Origin: Ceratothoa steindachneri
Taxonomy: Eukaryota; Arthropoda; Malacostraca; Isopoda; Cymothoidae
Direction of reading: 5' to 3'
DNA length: 64,000 nt
Assembly (NCBI GenBank): GCA_963969495.1
Contig: OZ018330.1
Location: 53,010,348-53,074,347 of the forward strand
Positions 46,026 through 58,020 of this stretch are shown here, piece after piece. Within the stretch, counting starts at the first letter, position 1; each line of letters opens with the position of its first letter. The notes under the pieces are model-generated. The model saw only the letters and a program-made list of their open reading frames with translations. It was not told where the DNA came from and searched no databases. Made by a program: the position numbers and the translations under genes.

Positions 46026-47570
46026 CTATTTTTTTATGAAATAGAAGCATTGTTTTAGCTTATTTATATAAGCTAAAACAATGCTTCTATTTCCTAAAAA
46101 AATATTCGCGAAATACGATTTCAAAAAACAAAGAGCCAAAAGCTTTGAGGATTCCTCGGAATCTTCTTTATCGTATTTTCTATGTAAATAAACCAAGAGC
46201 AGAGAAAGCGCCGTCTTGTTCAAGACTTGTTGGTTTGATTGTGAGTAGCGCTTTATTTAAAAGTTCTAAATTCTTGCTTTTAATCAGATTATCTTCATAT
46301 CATTTAAACTCATCATATTATAACTTCCTACTTTCTTTTTGGTGATATTTCAAGCTTTTTCATCGCTTATAATTTGGCAAAAGGCTGTATTAGTTTATTT
46401 AAGCAATTTATTCAAGAAAAAAATGTGTACAAAATTTGATCTGAATTTTTTTCTATTGCTTGACGCGATAGAATTAAAAACATGTCATCAGAATGATCCT
46501 TAAATGAATTTGGATTTATCAAATAACTAAGGACAGTAATAATTACCTTCCGTCTTCGTGAAGAATACTGATCTATCAAAGAAGTTCTCTAAAAATTTGT
46601 TTTTTTTTTCACAGTCAGAAAACATTTTAGAATTAACTTTCATCAACATCTCTGCTTTTAATAACGTTATATACTAAGAGCAGAGCATCTTAAAAACAAA
46701 TTCAACGTGTCGCAGAGTTTCATAAACATCGCTGAGTATAGTCTATTCAAAGATCGCTTGTGACATTCCAAGCTTACTATTCCATCCTGCTTTGCTTTAT
46801 CTCATTTGCATTAAATTCATCTTTAACAAATTCTTGAATTCTTTCATTTTTTTTAAAGGCGATTTGCGAAATATCATGCAATTTTTCTCACATTTTAATG
46901 CTCATTTGGTAATTTTCTTTAAGTTACGGAAATTGAGGTACATTTTCTTTAATTAAAGGATCCTGAAAAAATATGAAAGCCTCACCATCATCATCCGACT
47001 CAATCTCTTCAACTACTTCGATATTCCCTTTGGTGTACAAAACATCTGTGACGGCCACGCGAATACAATAAGTTATGCGTTGTTTGGTGCTCAGAGACAA
47101 TTTCTTTTCCGATTAAAATCTAATTAACTCTCCTGGCTTTGTGCAATCTAGTGATTCAGAGATTCTAATTAATCTAAGAGACCAATGTTGCCTCTCAGAG
47201 TGAATATTTATATGTACATAAAATTTTATACGGCCTTCATCTACACTTATGGAGAAGCGCACACCTTTAGTCTCTTGCTTTTTGAAATGAATACTTAGCT
47301 TTTTTTATTTATTTTGATAACGGTATGTTGAGTGTGCAGAAAAGATTTGTAGTACTTTTTCTATGGCTAAATTTACTATTCACAATACATATATAACTCA
47401 TACTGTCCAAGTTATCCATACACAAAACTTCCTTTTCAACCTACTTCTTATGAATTAAATCTTCAAGGTTGTTTTTTTTTGTCAGTTTATCATCATTATA
47501 ATCGATGTTGTGTACATTTTTTTACATGCTTGCGAAAATTTGAACTCGATCTACCAGAACACTTTATTAT
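46026..47570 (-). pseudogene. Decayed hAT-family transposase
   Basis: Minus-strand order from high to low coordinates. SGRSSSNFRKHVKKCTQH (about 47565-47510) is the end of a BED-type zinc finger. KGVRFSISVDEGRIKFYVHI then NIHSERQHWSLRLIRI (47265-47160) carries the first catalytic Asp block of hAT RNase-H domains. TKGNIEVVEEIESDDDGEAF is at about 47030-46970, and PLKKMKEFKNLLKMNL at about 46860. The C-terminal piece is the frame 46223-46026: LSLLLVYLHRKYDKEDSEES then LALCFLKSYFANI. LCFLKSYF is the hAT C-terminal dimerisation-region ending. Many stops and shifts, and the central-to-C-terminal stretch is deleted (KYDKEDSEES joins directly to the ending). hAT ends and 8-bp duplications were not found, so the element boundaries are unknown. 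It is unrelated in sequence to the MITE at 41905. Confidence 0.8.
46038..46093. repeat. Perfect palindrome, 26-bp arms, 4-bp loop
   Basis: Left arm 46038-46063 begins GAAATAGAAGCATTG; right arm 46068-46093 is its exact reverse complement; loop TTAT. It overlaps the extreme C-terminal codons and stop of the hAT remnant. Confidence 0.97.
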
Positions 47571-47820
47571 TTTGCGGCAAATTTTTCATTCAGGTTCATC
47601 GTTATTCTTAGGAATAAAATAGCGTTGCTTAGGGAGGCAGATGCATATCTGAAAAATAACACAGGGCAAAGATTTCACCTTTATAAATGCTGCGCGATTT
47701 AAATTATGTCTATCTTTTTAAAGTCTTTCAGCTAAATTAAGTCTGCTTTGAAAAAAAGTTTATCACGCCTTGTTTAAAAATGAAAAATTACTAAAATATA
47801 ATACAAAGTAAGTTTTCGTA

Positions 47821-48795
47821 TCGGGTATTGCAAAAGTCCTGTTACACTCGTTACGACACTCTCAACCAATGATAGTTTCGATTCAGGTAGACACGTTTCT
47901 ATTGTTTTATCATATAAGTATGTGTTAAATTGTGCTATTTATCAATGTGACTAGCCTCAGCAGCGAGCAAGCGGTCCAAACGAGACCTAAAGGCCGCACC
48001 CACGTTACGGAAGGAGTCCTTCCTCATGATTGCTCACACGCGATTGATGGAGGACTTCAGCTCGTCGAAGTTGCTGCGGTGGACCTTGTAGAACTTGTCG
48101 TCGACATGTCCCTACACTCTGTAGTCAAAGGAATTGAGTCTGGGCGACTGTGGTGGCCAAAACCTTCGACCAAAAGTTTATGTTTGACCCCAACAACTCT
48201 AGCATGGTCTCGGCCGTGTAGGCTGGGGCACTGTCCTCCTGAAAGTGTTAGTCAACCTTTTACGTGATCTTCCCCACTCAGGACGGATATTTGTCGTCAC
48301 TATGTCCATGTAATCGGCCTCGGTGTCCCTTTGTTTGCGCATACGGTCGTTGAGCAGAGGACTTTAAACGCACCTCAAGCTCTCCTCGCCATATTTCTTA
48401 ACAACCCTGGACACTGTGTCCACCGAGATGTTCTGCTTCTTCGCGAGCACTTTCAAAGGCATTTCTCACAGCCAAACGGTTGACAAATTGAGGTCTGCCT
48501 GAACGAGGTCGATCTTTGAGGTCTTTCCCGTCCTTGAGCTTCTCCGTGACTCTGTGGAAGGTCATCCTGCTGACGATGAGCCACTTGGCAATGTCAGTCC
48601 ACGCGTAGGAGAGCAGAGATCTCGATTCTTTTTCATTCCATCTTGACACCACTGCATACAATGGAAAAGATGTTTTAATCACAAGTGATGGAAAAGTAGA
48701 ACTTGAATTTTGTTTAACGGAATCTTTTCTTTCACACAAGTAAACCTCTCAAAGATAAACAAAATTGAGTGTAACAGAACATTTTCAAAACTCGG
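47821..48795 (-). mobile_element. Mariner-like element, copy B (same subfamily as 7215-8425)
   Basis: 975 bp with TA on both sides (47819-47820, 48796-48797). Inverted termini: left TCGGGTATTGCAAAAGTCC then TGTTACACTC. The right end, reverse-complemented, is CCGAGTTTTGAAAATGTTC then TGTTACACTC, so about 25 of 29 bases match. Minus-strand protein traces: WTDIAKWLIVSRMTFHRVTE (about 48590), DLKDRPRSGRPQFVNRLAVR (about 48500), and C-terminal DELKSSINRV then RNVGAAFRSRLDRLLA (about 48060-47950). It shares long identical stretches with copy A (for example AGGAGAGCAGAGATCTCGAT), which makes it a sister copy. It is internally shorter by about 240 bp and frame-broken. Confidence 0.92.
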
Positions 48796-48797
48796 TA

Positions 48798-49229
48798 GGT
48801 TCACTAAACATTGGTTTAGCGACAACAATATCACTGTGATGGACTGGCCACCTCAGTTTCCGGATATGAATCCACTGGAAAACCTTTGGCAGGACTAAAA
48901 GAAGTTAAAATACCTCACCAACCAGCCTCCTATGTACAACTGAAAGCAGTCATCACCGACGAGTGCCGTACCCTTGAGGAGAACATTCTTCAAAGAATAA
49001 ATGCTATCTTAACATCCAATGGACTCTTAATACGCTTCTAAAGTTCCTGTATCAATTTGGTGTTGCTGTAATTTTCACAGCGCTTTATCTGCCTATCTGT
49101 TACTGGTTTTGGAAAAAAGTATTTCACTGTTATATTCATATCGATAGGCAAATAAAAACTTGACGACTCCTCATTTATCTAATTTCCTAAAATTTGCGAG
49201 GTTTCCGAAAAATTTTTACCGCTGCTGTA
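48798..49229 (+). mobile_element. Tc1-like transposon, 3' fragment
   Basis: FTKHWFSDNNITVMDWPPQF then PDMNPLENLWQD (48799-48895). The WPPQ-PDxNPxENLW block carries the third catalytic acid of Tc1-type transposases. A stop follows, then further C-terminal traces (about 48900-49020: KKLKYLTNQP, AVITDECRTLEENILQRINA in another frame). A probable 3' terminus ends CCGCTGCTGTA at 49229. It begins exactly at the TA of mariner copy B, but the sequence left of copy B is not Tc1-like. The 5' part has therefore been lost or was truncated. Confidence 0.8.
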
Positions 49230-50849
49230 CAAAATTATATTCTCAAAGAAATCAAATTTATAATCCTAATAGGAACAAATAGTAAACAATTTATACATAC
49301 CTTCATAAGAGACTAAAATAACTATTATACCGAGTTAACATACCATCAAATACCATTATAGATTCATAGGGGTGAAACTAGAAAAGCATTTTACATTACA
49401 CTAGTGAAAATAATAAGATGCATTAAATTGTTTAATCTTTTTCATTAGAATAATAAACTATTTGGCCTTAACAACGGGCTGTTTTCCTAGTTAAGTCCAG
49501 ACTAGCAACTTTTAAAACTAAACATTTTTCACGGTTGAAACCAGTTCTGACAAACGGTTCTTCTTTCTCTAAAAACTTTTTAAAACCGGATAAAACCCTA
49601 TTTTTGATAATCAGCTCCCAGCCCAAGATGTCATAGCTTAGTAAACTTCAGGAAAATTTTAACTAGGGATAATACTTGTGCTGCTTATATTTTTAAAAAA
49701 ATGATAAAGAGAGATATAAATAATTAAATTTTATAAGAGATGGGGAGACGGAGTGCACATATTGACTAAAGTCTAAAATTACCATCAATCACCTCCGTGG
49801 AAGGCTGTACGAAAATAATTTTGGTCATCTTTAAATATAACGTTCCTTCCTGGGTTGACTCGATGCCGCTGTCCTAAACATGCAGGTCATCTCATAGTAG
49901 TAAGATCCTGGGATTTTGTATGTGGTGATTTAAGTGGACCTTTTTATAGGCCTTGGTGGCTCATTTTCTCTGTGTTAACTTATCTTACTCTTTTAACAGC
50001 CATCTAAAAGGGTGTTTATAATGTGCTATTTCCTTTTTCATTAATATAGCTGGTATTGCACATATCTGTACTTTTCCAGAATTATAAAAATTGAGTGAAC
50101 TCTAATAATGCGCTGGGAAAAGAGCAGAATTTCCCTTAAATATTCTTGAGTAGGGATACACATATTGTATCTCACGGGGCAAATGTGATTCCTTCGTAAT
50201 ATCCAGATGGGCTCTAGCTTGCTTGCACCTTTTAGAATTAATTTAAAAATGGTTAAATTGAGGCGACTCAACAATTAATCAACGTAATGCATTAGGTAGT
50301 AAAATATAGATAGTGATCATGCGGGCTCATAAGCGACTCGCGTGCTTATGTTGGGTGACAACCGATCCTGCATTTCAAGCTCTCAAGGGGGTGCCAACTG
50401 AAGCAAAAACCATTATAACCTGAGTCTTGGAACTTAGGTGTCCCCAAGTCCCCAAATCTTGCATAGAAATATAGTTTATATGTAGAGACATGTAGGATCC
50501 TGAGAGTTACGTTCCTTCACTTTCCCGAGCGCCCGATATACTATAATATTTAGATAACTCGGGCTAGAAACCTTCCAACCATTTTCACTTCTCCAAACTT
50601 CAACACTTTTTATGGGCTTTTTATAAACTTTCAGGTGGAGATTTTGCTTTGCTTTTTGTTTTTAGTTTTTACTAAAAACAACAACGATGCAACATCCTCC
50701 ATTCTAAGATGTCGACAAGAACCGACTAAACAAAAGACGTGCGAAGCAAAAGCAATTCTCGCCAATTCATTCGAAGACAATTTTAAAAACTCAATTAAAA
50801 GCACTGATTTTCTTCCGTTTACTTCCCTCCTTTAATTATGATCCTTTAT
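49230..50849. other. No gene seen
   Basis: AT-rich unique DNA. The frames 50041-50274 and 50635-50835 have no recognised domain. Confidence 0.5.
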
Positions 50850-53800
50850 TACTGGTACGTTTGCGGAATAATTGCAAATTTGTTACGTTACTTTTATGGC
50901 TTACGAGGATACGAAATAAATGCAAATTTATTGTCTTCCATTTATTCCTCTTTTTATTGTTTGAATAGTGAAGCAATAACTACAACCTTATTGACTTTCC
51001 TTTCATTGCTTACAAGGATACGAAGGAAATCTAAATTTAATGTCTGCCATTTATTGTCTTCCTTTCATAATTATCCTTTTATTTCTTGCACGGTTGCGAA
51101 ATAAAAATAAAATATTGTCTCCCTTTTAGTATATTCTTTAAATTGCTTACAATGTGGCAAATCAATTGCAAATCTATTGTCTTCCATTTATTGCTTAAAA
51201 GGATACGAAATAAATGCAAATTTATTCTTTTCCATTCATTCTTCTTTTCATTCTTTGTACGATTAAGTAATAATTACAACGTTATTGTCTTCCTTTCATA
51301 TTTATCCTTTTATTTCTTGCACGGTTGCGAAATAATAAAATATTTTCTTCCTTTTAGTATATTCCATATATTTCATGCAATGTTGTAAAGTAATTGCAAA
51401 TTTATTGTCTTCCTCTCTCCTCTTCTCTTTTTGTACCTGCAAAGATACGATATTCCTACAAATTTATTGTCTATCTTTTTGCATCTTCTTTTTATATATT
51501 ACACGTTTGCGAAAGAAATACAAATACTTTGCCTTCCGTTTTTTTTGTTTTACTTTCTCTCTCTTCCTTTTATTTTTTGTACGATTTCGAATTAATTGTA
51601 AATTTATTGTCTTCTTTACTCTCTCCTTTTTTTTCATTGCTGGATTGCGAAATAATTTCAAATTTATTCTCTTCCTTTTCTGGCAAATATATTGTCTTCC
51701 TTTTATTGCTTACAGATTACGAAATAATTTATGGTCTTCTTTTAAATAATTACAAATTTATTCATTATTTTGCTACTCTTTCTTTAATTGCATGCACATT
51801 AAGAAATAATTTCAATTTTTTCTTCATTATATTATCATCCATTTATTCCTTACATGGTTGGGGAATAATTTTAAATTTAATTTCTTCCTTTTATTCTCTT
51901 CATTGAACGATAGAGAAATAAATGCAACTTAATTTTCTTCCCTTTATTTTGTTCATTTTATTGCTTTCACGGTAGCGAAATAACCATATTATCATCCATT
52001 TATTCTTTACATGGTTGCGAAATAATTCCAAATTTAATTTCTTCCCTTTATCCTCTTAATTCTATTACTTGCACAGTCATGAAATGATTGTAAATTCATT
52101 GCCTTATATTTATTACCTTTCTTTTATGTCTTGAACAATAGAGAAATAAATGCAAATTAATTTTCTTCCCTTTATTCTGTTCATTTTATTGCTTGTACGG
52201 TAGCGAAATAATTCTAAATACAGTGTCTTCCTTTTATTTCTTGAACGTTAGCTAAATAATTCAAATTTATTGGTTTCATTATATCCCCATCCATTTAGTT
52301 CTTATAAGGCTGCGAAATAATTACAAATTCAATTTATTTCGTTTATTCTCTTCCTTTTATTACTCGCATTGTACCGAACTAATTGCACCGTTGCGCAATA
52401 ATTGAAAATTTATTGTATTTCTTATTCATAATTTTTTTCTTTCACAATTACGATATAATTACAAAATCATTGTCTTCCTTTTAGTTTCTTCCGTGTAACA
52501 CTTGAATATCTTCGAAATGAATATAAATTTCTCGTCATCCTTTTAGTGTCATCCTTTTATTCTCACCCCTTTATTGCTTGCGCGATTGAGAAATAATTGG
52601 AAATGTATTGCATTCTTTTTACTCACTTCTTTTTAGTGCTTGTAATGACGCGAAATAATTCCAGCTATAACTTCGAGCATTCATTCTCTTCTTTTTATGT
52701 TTTGTACCTTCAAAAAATAAATGTAAATTCAATGTCCCTCCTTTATTGCTTGCTTTTTGCCAAAGAATTGAAAATTAATTGTTTTAATTTTTTTCTTATC
52801 CATATATTGCATGAATGGATGCGAAACGACAACAAAGTTATTCTTTTTATTTTTCTCTTGCTTCTATTACTTACACAGGTACAAAATAATTGCATACATG
52901 ATTACGAAATAACTGGAAAATATGTAATCCTTCTTACTCATTTTTTTACTTGCGCAGTACGAATTAATTTTAATTTTATTTTGTTCCTTTCATTATTGCA
53001 CGATGGTAAAATATTTTTAAATTCATTGTTTTCCTTTTATTTCTACTTAGACAGTTGCGAACTAATTGTTAATTTATCGTTTTCCTTATATTCCTTGGAC
53101 AGTTGCGAACGAATTGGGCATTTTTTTAATACTTTTAGCCTCTTACTTTTACTTATATTGTTTGCATGACTACGAAATAAATGAAAATTTATTATGTTCC
53201 TTTTAATATCCTGCTTTTATTATATAAACAATGACAAAATATCTTTAAAAAATTGTTTTTCTTTTATTTCTTGCAAGATTGCAAACTGATTGCAAATTTA
53301 TCGTATTTTTTTGTTCTCTTACTTATATTACTTACATGGTTTCATAATAATTTCAAATTTATTATTTTCCCTTTATTTCTCCTCTTCTAATACTTGTACG
53401 ATTGCTAAATATTGGGAAATTTATCGTTCTCCTTTTATTTGCACGGGTACGCAATAATGGCACTTATCCTTATATTTCTGGACAGTTGCGAAATAATAAA
53501 AAATGAAATGGCTGCCTTTTAATATATTCATTTTATTGCTTGCACTGTCGCAAGATAGTTGCAAATTTATTGTCATACTCTATTCTCTTCTTTTTATTGC
53601 TTGCACTTTGCGATAGAATTATATATTTCTTGTCTTCAATATTTTTGCTTTCTTCCATTTTCTTCATTTTATTTATTGCACAGTTGCGAAATAATTACAA
53701 ATTCATTGTCTTCCTTTTATTACTATCAGGTAATAATTGTAAATTTATGGTCTTCCTTTAAATAATTATAAAAAAATATTAACTTTTTACCCCTTTTTTT

Positions 53801-56800
53801 ACGTGCACGGTTAAGAAATAATTCCAAATTTATTATCTTCATTATATTATCATCCATTTATTGATTAGACGCTGCAAAATAATTGCAAATTTAATTTATT
53901 CCTTTTATGTTTTTCTTAAGATAACTTTCAGTGTCGCGAAATATTTGGAAGTTTATTACCTTACTTTTATTCACAGGTTTTTATTACTTCAACGATAGCT
54001 AAATAAATGCAAATTTAATGTCTTCCTTTTATTATTTTCGGTGTTGCGAAATAATTGTAAATTCATTCCATAGCTTTTATTCACTGCCTTTTATTTCTTG
54101 AATGGTAAAGAAATAATTGCAAATTTAATTTCTTCCTTTTATATTTTTCCTTTTATTTCCTGAATGGTAGCCAAATAAATGCCAATTTATTTTCTTAATT
54201 ATATTCTGATCCATTTCTTGCCTACACGGTGTCAAAATCATTTCTTCCTTTTATTATATTCCTTTTCCTTCTTGCAGGCTCTAGAAATAATAGTAAAGTT
54301 AATCTCTTCGTTTTCGTCTACCTTTTATTGCTTACAAAATTACGAAAAAAGTACAACTTTACTGTTGCGAAGTAATTTTCTTACTTTTACTGCTTACATA
54401 ATTGCTTAATAATTTAAATTTTTCCTCGTCCTTTTTTGTTTCAAATAATGGCAAGTTTTTCTTTTTATTTCTTGCAATGTTGCAAAATAATTGCAATTTT
54501 TGGTGTTTCTTTTATTAGCTTCCTTTTAATGCTTTCAAGGTTGCAAAATAAGTTTTCATTTTATCCTCATCCTTATAGTGCATGGACAGGTGCAATATAA
54601 TTTAAAAAGTATCCCTTCATTTCATTGCACCCAAAGTATTGCACATCATTGTCTTCTTTTTTACTCTTCCTTTTATTGCTTACGAAGTTGTAAATTAAGG
54701 GCAAACTTATTGTGTTCCATTTAATACTTTATTTTAGTACTTACACGATGGCAAAATATTTTCAAATATATTGTTTCCTTTAATTTAGTTTCATACATTT
54801 ATTGATTACATAACTACGAACTAAATGCAAATTTATCATATTTCTTTATTATTTGCTTTTATTACATGAACATTTAGAAAATATTTTCAAACTTATTGTT
54901 TTTCTTTTATTTCTTGCACGGTTGCGCACTAATTTCAAATGTATTGTATTTATTTAATTCTTTTACTTTTATTACTTGAAAAGTTGCCTATTAACTACAA
55001 ATTTATTTTATTCCTTTAATTGTCATCTTTTTCTTGTAAGCAGAGTTGCAAAATGATTCCAAATTTTATGATTTGTTATTTTCTCTGCCTTTTAGGCCTT
55101 GGCGGTTTCAAAATAATTGCGAATTTATTGTCTTCCATTTATTCATTTTTTATTAGTTGTACGATTACGAAATCTTTACAAATATATCGTGTTCCTTTTA
55201 TTATTTGCACGCTTACGCAGTAATTGCAATTATATAGTCTTCCTTTCATACTTTTCCTTTTATTTCTTGGATAATTTCGCAATTATTGCATCTTGATTTT
55301 ATGAACTTTATTCTTTTACTCTTATTGGTTAAAAAGTTCTTAATTACATGTATTTTTTCATGTTCCTTTTACAAGTATTATCTTGCTTTTAGTACTTGCA
55401 CGATGGCAGAATATTTTTAAATTTGTTTGTTTTTTTTATTTTATGCACGGTTGCGTACTAATTGCAAATCTTTGGAATTACTTTTATTCTCTTAATCTTA
55501 GTGCTTCCAGTGTTGCCTAACAATTTTTTCGTCTTCCTTTGGTTTACTTCGTTTTATTTCATCGAAATAATTGCAAGTTTTGTGTTCCTTTTATTATCTT
55601 GATTTTAATCTTTGCACTGTTGCAAAATAATTGCAAATATAGTGTCTTAAATTTATCTTCTTCTTTGTATTACTTTTACATTTATAAAATAAATACAAAT
55701 GGTTCCTTTTAAATGCTTGCACCTTTGCTAAAGAATTTCAAATTTATTTTCATTTTATTCTCATCTTTATATTGCATGGATGGAACCGAAATAATAACAA
55801 AGCTATTATTTTCATTTTTCTCTTACTTTCATTACTTGCACAGTTAAAAAATAATAACAAATATATTGTCTTCCTTTTATTGGATGTAAGGTTGCGAAAT
55901 TGAAATATATGTCATCGTTTTACTGTTCTTTTTTCACTTGCAGGTTTACAAACTAAATACATATTTAATGTCTTCCTTTTATTGCTTGCATGTTGCGAAA
56001 TAAGTGCAAATTTTTTGTCCTTTCTTTACTTTTCCAAGGTAGCGAAATTATTGGAAATTAATTTTAATCCTTTTATTGGTTTCCTTTTTGCACGGACAGT
56101 TGCGAAATTAGATAAATTTATTGTCTTCCTTTTCTTACATGCACGCTTTTGAAATATTGTAATATTATTGCTTTCCTTTTTTCTATCCCTTGAGTTGCAA
56201 ATTTATTGTCTTACATTTACTATCTTGCTTTTATTGTTTGACTTGCGAAATAATTGCAAATTCAATGTCTTCCTTTTATTCCTTTCTCAAATGCAAATTT
56301 ATTGGCTTTCTTTTATTCTCTTAGAATTGACTATTACACAGTTGTGTAATAATTGGAAGTTAATTGTTTTCCTTTTATTCTCTTCTTTTTATTGCTGTCC
56401 CAGTTGCAAAATAGTTGCAAAATTTTTATTCTTCTTTCCTTTTTTCCCCTTTACTCTCCATTTTTCTTCTTTCATACAATGCGAAATAATTGAAAATTTA
56501 TTGTCTTCCTTTTATTGCCTTCATAGTTGCGTAAAAATTGCAATTTTTTATCTTCTTTTTATTTTACTTTCATTATGGGTAATTTTTATCTTCATTTTAT
56601 TATCTTCATTATCTTACTTGCACAGGTGCAAAATAATTTGCGAATTATTTTGCGAATTAATTGTAAGCAATTTATCTGCTTCCTTTCATGTTTCAAAATA
56701 ATTGCACTTTATTGTTTTCCTTTTATTATCTTCCTCTTATTTCTTACACGTTTAGGGAATAATTACAAATTTATTGGGTTTCCTCTATTTTCTTTGTTAT

Positions 56801-58020
56801 ATTGTTTGCATGGTGGTGAAATAATTACATATTTACTCTCTTGCTTTTATTTTTATTATCTAGCTTTTATTTGTTATTATCTAGCTTTTATTACCTGCAT
56901 TAGAGGGAAATTAATGTAAATTAACAGTTTTTTTAGTCATTCCTTTTATTGCTAGCACTGTGGAAAGAAATTGCAAATTTATTGCCCTCCCTTTATTCTC
57001 TTCACTTTTTTGCAATTTTGTTTTCTTCTCTATATTCTCTTGCTTAACATACTTGAACATTTATTGTCTTCGATTTTCTCTTCCTTTTTTAATTAAAGTG
57101 ATGCGAAATAAGCGGTAATTATTGTCTTCATTTTATCATCTTTCTAGCCGTACCACGGTGCGAAATAATTATTATCTTTCTTTTATTACGTACACGGTTG
57201 CAAAATAGATGAACATTTATTTTCTTCCTTTATTATATTCGTTTTCTTACTTACATCATTGCGAACTAATTACATATTTTTTTTTTCTTTTATTTTTTAT
57301 TTTTTTTTGTTTGTGTGGAATGGGAAAACATTGAAAATTTATTATCTTTATTTTATTCTTTTATTTTATCCCTTACATGGTCGAGATAATTGGAAATTTC
57401 TTTTATTTCTTTTATTCTCTTGTATATATTGCTTGGCAGGTTGCAAAATATTTGCCAATTTATTATCTTCGTTTAATTGCTTGCTCAGTCGAAATATTTA
57501 ATTTCAAGTTAATTGTCTTCATTTTTTCCGAGCGGTTGTCAAATGAATGCAAATTTATTGTCTCTTCGAATTTGCTTTAATATGTGAAAAATAATTTTAA
57601 CTTTATTGATTTCACTTTATTACCTTCCATTTATTGCTTGCATCGTTTTAAACATTTGAAAATTTATTATCTTCAATTTATTTCTTCCACATTTGCGAAC
57701 TATTTGAAAACTTATCGCCTCTTTTTTATCATCTTCGTTCTATTGTTTAATTTTTCTGCAATAATAGAAAATTCATTGTTTTACTTTTATTCTATTACTT
57801 CTATTGCTTTCAGAGTTACCTGTTAGTTGAGGATTTATTGTCTTCCTTAAATTATCTTCCTCTTATTGTTAGCACGGTTGCTCCCTTTTATTCTATTCCT
57901 TCCATTGCTTCCACGGTTACGAAATAATTGCAACTATATAGTTTTCCTTTTATTCGGTTTTTGTGTCGAAAAAAAAGTTGCAATATATTGTGTTCCTTTT
58001 ATTTTACTTCTTGCAAGTTG
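50850..58020. repeat. Degenerate satellite, ~48-62-bp monomers (left flank of the core)
   Basis: About 7.2 kb of diverged tandem units with the approximate pattern GCTTGCACGGTTGCGAAATA, ATTGCAAATTTATTGTCTTCC, TTTTATT. An optional TTTTATTCTCTTCC spacer makes units of about 48 or about 62 bp. Units differ widely by substitution and indel. All the plus-strand Leu/Ser/Phe-rich frames in this region (for example 51394-51906, 52597-53169, 56168-56701) are translations of the repeat, not genes. Confidence 0.92.
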
